Source of the DNA: Acetobacteraceae bacterium
Lineage (GTDB): Bacteria; Pseudomonadota; Alphaproteobacteria; Acetobacterales; Acetobacteraceae
Direction: 5' to 3'
DNA: 52,996 nucleotides
Assembly (NCBI GenBank): GCA_947455205.1
Contig: CANGNF010000036.1
Span: forward strand, 1-52,996
Position numbers and translations under genes: made by a program. This document shows positions 23,218 to 32,090 of the stretch, one piece after another. A model generated the notes under the pieces. It saw only the letters and a program-made list of their open reading frames with translations, ran no database searches and had not been told where the DNA came from. Positions within the stretch are counted from its first letter, which is position 1; each line of letters starts with the position of its first letter.

Positions 23218-25373
23218 TGCCGGAAGCACCGCAGGATGGCTACGCCCTGCCACAGAGCGTGGCGGCGGCGCTGGCGCCCAGGGCACGGCCGGCGGAAGCC
23301 GCCGCGCTGACGCTGCGCGACATGGCGGCGGTGGCCTTCTACCACCGCCGTGCCGTGCTGCTGGGCCTGGGCCTGCCGCTGCTGCTGGCGCTGGCGGCGA
23401 CGCGGCTGGTGGGCACCAGCTACGAGGCCGAGGCGCGGCTGCTGGTGCTGGTGGGCCGCGACACCATGGGCGAGGCCGCCGGCAGCGGGGCACCGCCGCC
23501 GGACCAGGCGCGGGCGATCCAGACGGAGGTGGAGCTGGTCTCCAGCCCCGCCGTGATGGCCGCCGCGCTGCAGGCCATGCCCGGTGCCATACCGGCCACG
23601 CCGGCGCTGCCCGAGGACCAAATGGTGGCGCAGATGGCGCGCCGGCTGCGGATCAGCGTGGCGCCGAATTCCAACGTGCTGCGCGTGCAGTTCAGCGACC
23701 CCAGCCCGGTGGTGGCGGCCGACCTGGTGAACACGCTGGTGCAGGCCTACCTGGCGCAGCGCCGCCAGGTCTTCGCCCGCAGCCAGAGCGAGTTCCTGGC
23801 CGAGCAGCGCGACCAGGCCGCCGGGCGGCTGCAGGCGCTGGTCGGCCAGGTGGAGCAGTTGAAGCGGCAGCACGGCATCGTGGATGCGGCGCGCGAGCGG
23901 GGCAACCTGCAGGGCCGCCAGCATGAGCTGGCGGTGGCGCGGCAGAATGCCGAGACGCGGGGCCGCGTGCTGGCGCTGGAACTGGCGGCGACCGGCCGCC
24001 AGCTGGCCGGGCTGCCGCAGGAACTGGTGGTCCAGCGGGAGACCAACCGGCAGCCGCTGGCGGAATATCGCCGCGGGATCCTGCGCAACCTGGAGGATGA
24101 GCGGCAGCGCGCGGGCGGTGCGTCCAGCCCGGAGCTGGACCGCCGGATAGCCACGCTGCGCGCCGCGCAGGACCGCGACACCGAACTGGGCGGCGAGCAG
24201 CGCCGCATGGGCCGCAACCCGCAATACGAGCAACTGGCGCTGGAGCGTGCGCGCCGCGCCGCCGAGGCCGAGGGGCTGCGCGCGCTGCAGCAGGGGCTGG
24301 CGCGGGAAGCGGCGGCGAATGACGCGCGGCTGGCGGAACTGGCCGCCAGCGAGGCCGCGCTGGGCCAGCTGGACCGCCAGCTGCGGATCGAGGAACAGAC
24401 CTTCCTGGACTACGCCCGCCGCACCGAGGAAGCCCGGGTGCAGGAGGATTCCGCCCGGCGGCGCGAGGCGAATGTGCGGCAGATCCAGGCCGCCGAGCCG
24501 CCCAGCCGTGGCCGCAACCTGTCACTGAACATCCTGGTCGCCGGGCTGGCCGCGGGGCTGATGCTGGCGCCGCTGGCGGTGCTGGCGGCGGCGCGGCTGC
24601 GGCGCGTCTTCATCATGCCGGCCGAGGTGGAGCAGGCGCTGCGCCTGCCGCTGCTGGCCGCCTTCTGGGCCGAGGGCGCGGCGGCGACGCGGCGCGACCC
24701 TGCCGTGCGCTTCGGCGCCAGGGCCGGCAAGCCCGGCCAGGGTGGCACCAGCCGGGCCAACCTGGCGGCTTCCGCGCGGCTGGCGCACCACATCCTGGCG
24801 CGGGTGGTGCAGGGCACCGGCAACGTGCTGCACCTGGCGGCGGAATCATCGGCGCAGGAGCCGACGCGGCTGGTCTGCGGGCTGCTCGCCACCACCATCG
24901 CGGCGCTGAGCCCGCACCGGGTGCTGCTGCTGGACCGTGACTGGCAGGCCGATGCCGGCCAGGCCGTGGTGCCCGTAGCCAGTACCGACCTTGGCCTGCC
25001 GCCGGAGGACGACGCGGCCCCGCTGCCCGGCCTGCAGCGCGTGGCGGGCAGCCGGCTGCATGTGGCGGCGCCGGAAGCGCTGGCCGCGCTGGCGGCCCGG
25101 CTGGGCCCGGCCAGCGGCACGCCGCTGGAGGCGCTGCGGGCGCATTTCGGCCTGATCATCGTCAATGGGGCCGGCTTCGATGCCGACCTGGCCGCGCTCT
25201 CTCTGGCTGCCGGCGCGGACGAGGCGGTGCTGGTGGTGGCGGCGGAGCGCAGCAGCCGCCAGGCCAGCCGCGAGCTGATCCGCAAGCTGCAGGACCTGGG
25301 CTGCACCGTGCTGGGCAGCGTGCTGGCCAACCGCCGGCACTACCTGCCCGATTTCCTCTACAAGCTGCTCTGA
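23217..25373 (+). CDS. Wzz/GumC-type chain-length protein with degenerate kinase-like C-terminus
   Basis: A 718-aa protein with an N-terminal helix (VLLGLGLPLLLALAATRLVG, about 45-65), a long periplasmic region rich in Arg/Gln/Ala that should form coiled coils (about 180-420), and a second helix (ILVAGLAAGLMLAPLAVLAA, about 440-460). A C-terminal domain follows with the layout of BY-kinases (CpsD/ExoP). At the position of the P-loop it reads VLHLAAESSAQEPTRLVCGL, with no GxxGxGK[ST], and there is no C-terminal tyrosine cluster. The kinase function therefore looks lost while the fold remains (RVLLLDRDWQ; LIIVNGAGFD). In this family the protein controls chain length and export of the polymer. 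Confidence 0.82.
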   Translation: MPEAPQDGYALPQSVAAALAPRARPAEAAALTLRDMAAVAFYHRRAVLLGLGLPLLLALAATRLVGTSYEAEARLLVLVGRDTMGEAAGSGAPPPDQARAIQTEVELVSSPAVMAAALQAMPGAIPATPALPEDQMVAQMARRLRISVAPNSNVLRVQFSDPSPVVAADLVNTLVQAYLAQRRQVFARSQSEFLAEQRDQAAGRLQALVGQVEQLKRQHGIVDAARERGNLQGRQHELAVARQNAETRGRVLALELAATGRQLAGLPQELVVQRETNRQPLAEYRRGILRNLEDERQRAGGASSPELDRRIATLRAAQDRDTELGGEQRRMGRNPQYEQLALERARRAAEAEGLRALQQGLAREAAANDARLAELAASEAALGQLDRQLRIEEQTFLDYARRTEEARVQEDSARRREANVRQIQAAEPPSRGRNLSLNILVAGLAAGLMLAPLAVLAAARLRRVFIMPAEVEQALRLPLLAAFWAEGAAATRRDPAVRFGARAGKPGQGGTSRANLAASARLAHHILARVVQGTGNVLHLAAESSAQEPTRLVCGLLATTIAALSPHRVLLLDRDWQADAGQAVVPVASTDLGLPPEDDAAPLPGLQRVAGSRLHVAAPEALAALAARLGPASGTPLEALRAHFGLIIVNGAGFDADLAALSLAAGADEAVLVVAAERSSRQASRELIRKLQDLGCTVLGSVLANRRHYLPDFLYKLL

Positions 25374-25382
25374 GGCGCCATC

Positions 25383-26186
25383 ATGTCATCAGCCGTCACG
25401 GGCCAGGCGCCCATGCTGCCCCGCCAATGGGTGTTTGGCGTGGGCTACACGCCGCTGGGGCTGGAGGCGGCGCTGGACAGCATTGCCGCGCGGCCGGCGG
25501 CGGCGCCCTTTGCCTATGTGGTCACGCCCAACGCGCAGCATGTGGTGGTGCTGAACCGCGAGGCGGCGCGGCTAGGCCCGGTGTACCACGACAGCGCCTG
25601 GCTGTGCCTGTGCGACAGCCAGGTGGTGCGGCGGCTGGCCGCGCTGGCCGGCACGCCGCTGCCGCTGTGCGCCGGCAGCGACCTGACCGTGGCGCTGTTC
25701 GGCCGCGCGCTGGCGCCGGGCGACGTGCTGGCCGTGGTGGGCTGCGAGGATGAGGTGCTGGACCAGCTGCGCGCCGCCTACCCGGCGCAGCGCTTCCTGC
25801 ATCACAACCCGCCGATGGGCTTCGAGCATGACGAGGCCGCGGTGATGGCCTGCATCCAGTTCGTCGAGCGGAACCCGGCGCGCTACGTCTTCCTGGCCAC
25901 CGGCAGCCCGCGCAGCGAGCTGCTGGCGGCGCGCATCGCTGCGCGCGGCCTGGCGCTGGGCACCGGGCTGTGCATCGGCAGCTCGCTGCATTTCCTCACC
26001 GGCGCGCGGCAACGGGCGCCACGCTGGATGTGCGAGCTGGGGCTGGAATGGCTGTTCCGCCTGGTGCAGGAACCGCGCCGGCTGTGGCGCCGCGTGGTGT
26101 TCGATTCACTGCCGCTGTTCCGCTACGCAGCGCCGGCGCTGTTGGCCCGCGCGCTGGGGCGCAAGCGCGCCGTGGCGGAGGGCTGA
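25383..26186 (+). CDS. WecG/TagA/CpsF-family glycosyltransferase
   Basis: A 267-aa protein recognised by its overall pattern: FAYVVTPNAQHVVVLNREAA near the start, then LCLCDSQVVRRLAALAG, the AVVGCEDEVLDQLRAAYP segment and YVFLATGSPRSELLAARIA. This family transfers an N-acetylated or other sugar onto a lipid-linked intermediate in surface-polymer assembly at the membrane. It starts 9 bases after the Wzz-like gene and is followed at 2 bases by a GT2 gene, so it is in the same transcript. The exact sugar cannot be told. Confidence 0.85.
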   Translation: MSSAVTGQAPMLPRQWVFGVGYTPLGLEAALDSIAARPAAAPFAYVVTPNAQHVVVLNREAARLGPVYHDSAWLCLCDSQVVRRLAALAGTPLPLCAGSDLTVALFGRALAPGDVLAVVGCEDEVLDQLRAAYPAQRFLHHNPPMGFEHDEAAVMACIQFVERNPARYVFLATGSPRSELLAARIAARGLALGTGLCIGSSLHFLTGARQRAPRWMCELGLEWLFRLVQEPRRLWRRVVFDSLPLFRYAAPALLARALGRKRAVAEG

Positions 26187-26188
26187 GC

Positions 26189-27262
26189 ATGCCGCGGACC
26201 TTGCCCGCCGCGCAGCCTGCCTCGCCCGGCGCCGAACCGCTGCCGATCTGCGCCGTCATCGTCAGCTACAACCGCGCCGAGGAACTGCGCCGCTGCCTTG
26301 CCTCGCTGCGCCTGCAGCGCCCGGCGCTGGCGCGCGTGGTGGTGGTGGACAATGGCAGCACCGATGCCAGCCTGGCCATGCTGCGCGCTGAATTCCCATG
26401 GGTGGAGCTGATCGCCGCCGGCGCCAACCTGGGCCCCTGCATTGCCCGCAACATGGGCGCGGCGCGGGCGCGCGAACCGCTGCTGTGGTTCCTGGACAGC
26501 GACACCACGGTGCCGGAGGCCGATGGCGCCGCGCGTCTGCACGCGCTGTTCGCCGCCGACCAGGACCTGGCCGCCGCCGGTGGCGAGGCGCTGGTGGATG
26601 CGGCGGGGCGCAGCATCGGCGTCAAGCGGCTGCGCTGCGGCGCCAGCGGCATCATCCAGGGTGACCGCATCACCGGCCCGGCGCCGGTCACGGCGGAATG
26701 CCCGGTCATCGCCAGCTGCAACCTGATGGTGCGCGCGCGCGACTTCGCCCGCGCCGGCGGCTTCGACCCGTACTACTTCTTCTTCTACGAGGACATGGAC
26801 CTGACCTGGCGGCTGCACGCCCTGGGCCGGCGGCAGGTGGTGCTCTCGCCCATGCCGGTGCTGCACCACTACTCCGAGAACGTGCGGATCAAGCGGGTGT
26901 GGCAGCACGCGCGCAACCGCATGTACTTCTGCCTGAAGCACCTGCCGTGGCACCGCATTGCGCTGATGCCGCTGGCCGATCTCGGCTTCGTCTTCCAGCT
27001 GGACAACCTGCGCCGGCTGCTGAGCCGCGCCCGCCAGCCGGAAGCCGCCGCCAGTGCCGTCGCCGCCACCGAGGCCGCGCCGGCCGGGTCCACCCTGCGC
27101 CGCGCGGTGGCGCTGCTGGGCAGGATGGCCGCCATCGTCACCCTTGGGTATGTGGCGCTGCCGGTGGTGCTGGGCCCGGCGCTGCGGGCGCGCCGGGCGC
27201 TGGGCCAGCCGGCCGCGGTGCCGGTGGGCTGGGACGCCGCCGCCGCGCCGACCGGCCGCTAG
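26189..27262 (+). CDS. Family 2 glycosyltransferase
   Basis: A 357-aa protein. The GT-A fold is clear: ICAVIVSYNRAEELRRCLAS, VVVDNGSTDASL, the LWFLDSDTT metal-binding DXD region, and a late FFYEDMDLTWRLHALGRRQV, the ED motif of rhamnosyl- or GT2-type enzymes. A hydrophobic segment near the C-terminus (about 310-335) may anchor it in the membrane. It adds a sugar to the lipid-linked repeat unit. The start is the ATG right after the WecG-like stop. Confidence 0.87.
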   Translation: MPRTLPAAQPASPGAEPLPICAVIVSYNRAEELRRCLASLRLQRPALARVVVVDNGSTDASLAMLRAEFPWVELIAAGANLGPCIARNMGAARAREPLLWFLDSDTTVPEADGAARLHALFAADQDLAAAGGEALVDAAGRSIGVKRLRCGASGIIQGDRITGPAPVTAECPVIASCNLMVRARDFARAGGFDPYYFFFYEDMDLTWRLHALGRRQVVLSPMPVLHHYSENVRIKRVWQHARNRMYFCLKHLPWHRIALMPLADLGFVFQLDNLRRLLSRARQPEAAASAVAATEAAPAGSTLRRAVALLGRMAAIVTLGYVALPVVLGPALRARRALGQPAAVPVGWDAAAAPTGR

Positions 27263-27264
27263 CG

Positions 27265-28536
27265 ATGCGCGCGCTGCTGCGCCTGGCGCCCGTGCTGGCG
27301 GTGCGGGTAGGGGAATCCGGCATTCGCTACGGCTTCAACTGCGCGCTGGCGCTCAGCCTGGGCGTGGCCGGGGCGGGGCAGATGTATGTCGGCTTGGCGG
27401 TGCTGGCGCTGCTGGCCACGCTGGCGCGCGGCGGGCTGGACCAGGCCGCCTTCCGCCAGGTGGCGGTGGCGCTGGGGGCCGGGCGGCAGCCGGCGGCGCG
27501 CGGCGTGGTGCTGGCCATTGCCGCCTGGGCGCTGCTGGCCGCTACGCTGCTGGCCGGGCTGCTGCTGCTGGCGCTGCCCCTGGCGCCGGAGCCGCTGCGC
27601 CCGGTGCTGCTGCGCCTGGCGCCGGGCCTGCCGGCGCTGGCGCTGCTGACGGTGGCTGGCTCCCTGCTGGCGGCGCTGGGGCGGCCGGTGGCCGGGCAGG
27701 TGGTCGGCGCCATCCTGTGGCCGGCGCTGGTGCTGCTGGTCCTGGCGCTGGGCCGGGTTGCGGTGGGGCAGGTGGCGCTGGCCACCGCCGCCGCCATGGC
27801 GCTGGCCGCCGGCATCGGCGCCGTGCTGGTCTGGCGCGGCCTGGCGCCGGGCTGGGCCGAGCGCGAGGCGCCGTCGCGCCCCGCTTTGGCCAAGGCCGCC
27901 TGGCCGTTCTTCGGCGTGGAGATCGTCTCCCTGCTGTCACAGAACCTGCCGCTGATCGCGCTCGGCCTGCTTGCGTCGGACCATGAGGCCGGGCTGTTCG
28001 GCCTGGCCAGCCGCATCGCCATGCTGGTCACCATCCTGACCATGGCGACCTATGCCGTCACGGCGCCGCGGCTGGCCCGGCTGCACGGCGCGGGCGATGC
28101 CGCCGGCTTCGCCCGCGCGCTGCATGAGGCGAACCGCGGCGTGATGCTGCTGGGGCTGCCGGTGACGCTGGCGCTGCTGGCGGTGCCGGCCTGGGTGCTT
28201 GGCCTGTTCGGGCAGGAATTCCGCGCCGCCGCGCCGCTGCTGGTGCTGCTGGTGCTGGCGCAGGTGCCCAACCTGCTGGTCTCGCAATGCTATGCCGCCC
28301 TGGCCATGACCGGGCACCAGCGCGCGCTGCTGCGGGCCTCGCTCGCCTCGCTGGTGGCCATGCTGCTGGCGCTGGTGGTGCTGCTGCCGGTGCTGGGTGC
28401 CTTCGGCGCCGCGCTGGCCATGATGGTGGCGGCCGTGGTGATGGGGCTGGGCCAGGCCCGCGCGGTGCATCGGTTGCTGGGGGTGGCGCCGCTGCATGCC
28501 TTCCTGCCGGCGCGGCTGCTGCCGCTGGCCAGCTGA
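27265..28536 (+). CDS. Polysaccharide flippase (Wzx/MATE-like)
   Basis: A 423-aa protein of about twelve hydrophobic segments, extremely rich in Leu/Ala. Recognisable pieces include the opening YGFNCALALSLGVAGAGQMY and the central FGVEIVSLLSQNLPLIALGL, DHEAGLFGLASRIAMLVTIL, with LGLFGQEFRAAAPLLVLLVL near the end. These are typical of the polysaccharide transporter branch of the MOP superfamily. It would flip the undecaprenyl-linked unit to the periplasm. It starts 2 bases after the GT2 gene and ends 4 bases before the polymerase gene. Confidence 0.82.
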   Translation: MRALLRLAPVLAVRVGESGIRYGFNCALALSLGVAGAGQMYVGLAVLALLATLARGGLDQAAFRQVAVALGAGRQPAARGVVLAIAAWALLAATLLAGLLLLALPLAPEPLRPVLLRLAPGLPALALLTVAGSLLAALGRPVAGQVVGAILWPALVLLVLALGRVAVGQVALATAAAMALAAGIGAVLVWRGLAPGWAEREAPSRPALAKAAWPFFGVEIVSLLSQNLPLIALGLLASDHEAGLFGLASRIAMLVTILTMATYAVTAPRLARLHGAGDAAGFARALHEANRGVMLLGLPVTLALLAVPAWVLGLFGQEFRAAAPLLVLLVLAQVPNLLVSQCYAALAMTGHQRALLRASLASLVAMLLALVVLLPVLGAFGAALAMMVAAVVMGLGQARAVHRLLGVAPLHAFLPARLLPLAS

Positions 28537-28540
28537 AGCG

Positions 28541-29770
28541 ATGCCTGCGGCCGCACCAGGCGCCACCTCCTTCGGCCGGCTGCTGCCGCTGCTGCTGGCG
28601 GCGCCGCTGTTTCTGCAGAGCTTCCACTACATCGTGGATGTGCCGCCGCTCTACCTGCTGTCCAAGGCATGGCCGCTGCTGACCCTGCCGCTGGCGCTGC
28701 TGGGCATGCTGGAGGAGCCGCGCCACCGGCCGCTGCTGCTGGCCACCATCGCCTATGTGCTGCTGGTGCCGCCGGTGACGACCATGCTGAACTTCCAGCA
28801 GAGCTACCTTTCGGCCGCCACCGGCATGGTGAAGGTGCTGCCCTTCACCTGTTACTTTTCGGTGCTGTGGCTGCTGCGGCGGCTGCGGCCCACGGCGGCG
28901 GAGCTGCATCGCTGCTTCTCCTGGCTCGGCGCCGCCAACCTTGGCCTGCTGGCGCTGCTGTGGGTGGTGATGCCGGACAGCGCGTACAAGTCCGGCGCCA
29001 TCGGGGAGGACATCTCCAAGCTGTTCCTGTGGGACCCCGAGCGCGGCAACCGCATCACCCTGCCGCTGGTCTTCGGGCTGATCTTCATCTTCCTGCAGGC
29101 GCGGCACGCGCTGCGCGGCGGCGGCTGGTGGCGCCTGGGGCTGGCGCTGGGCGCGGTGGCGCTGCTGGTGCTGACCTACAAGCAGCGCACCGTCATCGGC
29201 TGCATCGTGCTGCTGCTGGGCTGGCTGGTGATGGCGGAGGCCAGCCCGCGCCAGCGCCTGCTGCTGGCCTGGCTGGCCGGCGTGGCGCTGCTGGCCGGGC
29301 TGGCGCTGTTCCTGCTCAACCAGGTGCCGTTCAGCGCCGAGGGGCTGGGTGGTTCGCTCAGCGCGCGGCAGTTGACCATCTCGCTGGCGCTGGACTTCCT
29401 GGCGGAGAACCCGATGCGCTGGGTGTTCGGCGCCGGGGCGCTGACCCGGGCCAGCGACATCACCTTCCCCGAGTTCTTCAACCACCCGAATTTCTACCTG
29501 GTCGATATCGGCTGGCTCGGCATCGTCTTCGAGTATGGCGCGGTGGGCGCGGCGCTGCTGCTGGCGGTCTATGTCACCACGCTGCGCGCCGGCGGGCGCA
29601 CGCCGCATGCCCCCGGCGCGCCGCTGGTGCCGGCACTGTGCGACTACGCCCGCTTCCTGCTGCTGAGTTCGCCGATCCTTTCCGTGGTCTGGGCACCGGG
29701 CGAGGTGTGCAGCCTGCTCGCCGTCTTCACCTATCTGCACCACCCCGCGCCGCCGGCCGATGCGCGCTAG
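28541..29770 (+). CDS. O-antigen/exopolysaccharide polymerase (Wzy-like)
   Basis: A 409-aa protein of about ten membrane segments with a large periplasmic loop in the second half, the usual Wzy layout. Loop features include NFQQSYLSAATGMVKVLPFT, LTYKQRTVIGC and VFGAGALTRASDITFPEFFN, and the last is followed by HPNFYLVDIGWLGIVFEYG, as in WaaL/Wzy proteins. Sequence is weakly conserved in this family, so the call rests on topology and position after the flippase. Its last 11 bases overlap the next gene. Confidence 0.75.
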   Translation: MPAAAPGATSFGRLLPLLLAAPLFLQSFHYIVDVPPLYLLSKAWPLLTLPLALLGMLEEPRHRPLLLATIAYVLLVPPVTTMLNFQQSYLSAATGMVKVLPFTCYFSVLWLLRRLRPTAAELHRCFSWLGAANLGLLALLWVVMPDSAYKSGAIGEDISKLFLWDPERGNRITLPLVFGLIFIFLQARHALRGGGWWRLGLALGAVALLVLTYKQRTVIGCIVLLLGWLVMAEASPRQRLLLAWLAGVALLAGLALFLLNQVPFSAEGLGGSLSARQLTISLALDFLAENPMRWVFGAGALTRASDITFPEFFNHPNFYLVDIGWLGIVFEYGAVGAALLLAVYVTTLRAGGRTPHAPGAPLVPALCDYARFLLLSSPILSVVWAPGEVCSLLAVFTYLHHPAPPADAR

Positions 29771-30728
29771 CCTGGCGGCGCTGCTGCTGGCGCTGGGGCT
29801 GCACCAGGCCGCCGCGCAGCCGCTGCTGGCTGGCTACCATGAAAGCTGGGCGGAACAGCGCGTGGCGACGCCCGAGGCCACCAGGCTGGCGCGGCTGCCG
29901 GCGGCCTTCGACCTGGTCTTCCTCGCCTTCGCTCGGCCGGATGCGCGCTACCGCGGCGATTTCGACCTGCGCGGCACCGGGCTTGGCTTTCCCTTCGACG
30001 GCCATTTCGCGCGGGACGCGGTGCGCGCGCTGCGCCGGCGCCACCCGGCGGTGAAGCTGCTGCTCTCCGTCGGCGGCGCCACCTACGCCGACTGGTCCGT
30101 GCTGGAGGCGGGTGCGCTGGCCCGGCTGGTGGTGGACCTGGAGCTGGACGGGCTGGACGTGGATTTCGAGCCGGGCTTCCCCGGCTGCCGCGCCGATGCC
30201 GCCGGCCAGGTGGCCTGCGCCAGCGATGCGCGCTTCATTGCCGTGGTGCGGGCACTGCGCCAGGCGCTGCCGCGGCCCTGGTTGCTGGCGGTGGCCGGCT
30301 GGAGCGTCGGCGCCTATGGCGAGGGCGAATGGCGCGAGGCGCAACCGCGCGGCCGCTACACCGGGCTGGCGCTGGGGCTGCTGCGTTCGCCGTTGGCGGC
30401 GGAGATCGACCTGCTGTCGATCATGGCCTACGACGCCGGCACGCGGCTGGACCCGGCGCAAGCCTTCGCCGCCTATCGCGCGCGCTTTGCCGGCCGGCTG
30501 CTGCTGGGCTTCTCGGTGCAGGACATGGCCGGGCTGGTGCCGGCGGCACGGCTGGAGCGTGCCCGAACGCTGGCGGCCGCCATGGCGCGGCCGGATGCCG
30601 GCGTCATGCTCTACAGCCTGCAGATGACGCATCCGCAGGACCGCCCCGGCGAGACGCATCGGGCGGCCCTGGCGCGGGCGCTGTGCGGGGGGCTGGGCCG
30701 CGGCGGCTGCGACGGGCCGCTGCCCTGA
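29760..30728 (+). CDS. Exported glycoside hydrolase family 18 protein
   Basis: A 322-aa protein with a signal peptide (ASLAALLLALGLHQAAA). GH18 features are LLAGYHESW at the start, VKLLLSVGGATYADW, and the catalytic LDGLDVDFEPGF, which fits DxxDxDxE with the acid Glu intact. IDLLSIMAYDAG follows. GH18 enzymes cut beta-1,4 bonds next to N-acetylglucosamine-type sugars. The ATG lies inside the polymerase gene (overlap of 11 bases). Being last in the plus-strand run, it probably trims or releases the polymer made here. Confidence 0.87.
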   Translation: MRASLAALLLALGLHQAAAQPLLAGYHESWAEQRVATPEATRLARLPAAFDLVFLAFARPDARYRGDFDLRGTGLGFPFDGHFARDAVRALRRRHPAVKLLLSVGGATYADWSVLEAGALARLVVDLELDGLDVDFEPGFPGCRADAAGQVACASDARFIAVVRALRQALPRPWLLAVAGWSVGAYGEGEWREAQPRGRYTGLALGLLRSPLAAEIDLLSIMAYDAGTRLDPAQAFAAYRARFAGRLLLGFSVQDMAGLVPAARLERARTLAAAMARPDAGVMLYSLQMTHPQDRPGETHRAALARALCGGLGRGGCDGPLP

Positions 30729-30732
30729 CGCG

Positions 30733-32004
30733 TCACAGCGCCGCGCGCAGCCGCATCTCCACCAGGTGGCGGCCGAACTCGGTGCCGCGGGTGCTGCTCC
30801 ACAGCCGCTGGATATGGGTGTAGCCGGCGCTCAGAGTCAGCCGGCGGTTGACCATCCAGCGCGGGCCGATGCCGAGCCGCAGGTCGGTCGCGTTCTGCCG
30901 CGTCACCTGGTAGTCGCGGTTGTCCAGCCCGGCCTCGGCCGAGAGGATCACGTTGCGGCGCCATTCATGGTCCACCCGCAATTGGCCCAGCGAGCGGGTG
31001 TAGCTGACCGCGTTGGGCTGGATGGATTCCTCCACCGTGCGGGCCAGGCTCAGGCTCACCGTGGTCATGCCGCTGGGCAGCCAGGTCAGCGCCAGCTCCG
31101 CCGCCGGGCCGGAGAGCGGGCGCAGCGTGGCGCCCTGGTAGTCGCGCCGGCGCCAGCCGAAGGCGGCACGGCCCTGCCAGACGCCGTCGAAATCATACTG
31201 CACGCCCAGCAGCGCCTCGGCGGTCAGGCTGTCGCGCGCGCGGGCGCTGCTGTCCAGGTGGGTGATGTCCTGCAGCCGCAGCGTGGCGGTGGCGTGGCGG
31301 CCGGGTGCGACCTCGTAGCTGCCGCCCAGCTGGCCGGCGGCGGCGTTGAAGCTCTGCCGCGACAGCGGGGTGACCACGCCGCCCTCGCGCAGATCCTCGT
31401 ACCGGTAGGTGCGGTAGGTGGCGCCGGAGATCAGCCGGTAGCGGTTCATCCGCGCCACCGTCGTCACCTGCAACTCGTCGGAGGTGAAGGGCACCGGGCG
31501 GGCGATGCCGGCGCCCTGCACGTCGTAGCTGTACACATCCAGGTGTTCGCGGTGGTGGCGGTAGCGGGCCTCCACGCTGCTGCCGAAGCCGAGGTCCCAG
31601 CGGCCCTGGGTGCCGGCGGACCAGTCGTGCCAGTCCAGCGCGCGATGCCGCAGGTAGTGCTGGGACGCCACCTGGGCCGAGGCGCCGACCGCGTGCTGGG
31701 TCCAGTTGCTGCCCAGCGACAGCGCGCCGGCGGTGCCGCCATAGCCACTTTCCGGCGCGCGGCCGGACTGGCCCAGCAGGTTGCTGTCGTAGCCCGGGCG
31801 CAACTCGGCCATGCCGTCCAGCCGGAAGCCGCCGAGCCGGACGCCCAGCGGGTCCAGCTCCGGCCGTGGGCGCCCGGCCACCGTCATGGCCTGCGGGTCC
31901 AGGCGCGGCGGCGCGGTCTGCGCCGGGGCCGCGCCGGGCAGGGTGGCGGCGAGCAGCGCAAGCGCCAGGCCAGGGGCCGGACCGAGGGAGGAAGCAGGAC
32001 GCAT
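30733..32004 (-). CDS. Outer-membrane beta-barrel protein
   Basis: A 423-aa protein with a signal peptide (LALALLAATLPGAAPAQ). The rest alternates polar and hydrophobic residues with many Arg/Tyr/Trp (ASQHYLRHRALDWHDWSAGT; RYRHHREHLDVYSYDVQG; FGWRRRDYQGATLRPLSG), the pattern of a transmembrane barrel of about 16-18 strands. The C-terminal residue is Leu rather than the classical Phe. It is convergent with the GH18 gene (4 bases between stops) and divergent from the ATP-grasp gene. Its location suggests a link to polymer export or binding. No Wza-type lipoprotein export channel is present in the window. Confidence 0.72.
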   Translation of the reverse strand: MRPASSLGPAPGLALALLAATLPGAAPAQTAPPRLDPQAMTVAGRPRPELDPLGVRLGGFRLDGMAELRPGYDSNLLGQSGRAPESGYGGTAGALSLGSNWTQHAVGASAQVASQHYLRHRALDWHDWSAGTQGRWDLGFGSSVEARYRHHREHLDVYSYDVQGAGIARPVPFTSDELQVTTVARMNRYRLISGATYRTYRYEDLREGGVVTPLSRQSFNAAAGQLGGSYEVAPGRHATATLRLQDITHLDSSARARDSLTAEALLGVQYDFDGVWQGRAAFGWRRRDYQGATLRPLSGPAAELALTWLPSGMTTVSLSLARTVEESIQPNAVSYTRSLGQLRVDHEWRRNVILSAEAGLDNRDYQVTRQNATDLRLGIGPRWMVNRRLTLSAGYTHIQRLWSSTRGTEFGRHLVEMRLRAAL

Positions 32005-32090
32005 GCCGGATTTTCCAGGGGCGGTTTCCGGCCAGCCGTAAAGGATGCGGGTAATGTTTTGGTTTAGACCCGGGGTCGTTGCGTCAGGGG

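Noticed and set aside
28058..29743. 561-codon minus-strand frame opposite the flippase and polymerase
   Set aside because: Composition is extreme (Gln/Arg/His runs), and it overlaps two coherent membrane-protein genes.
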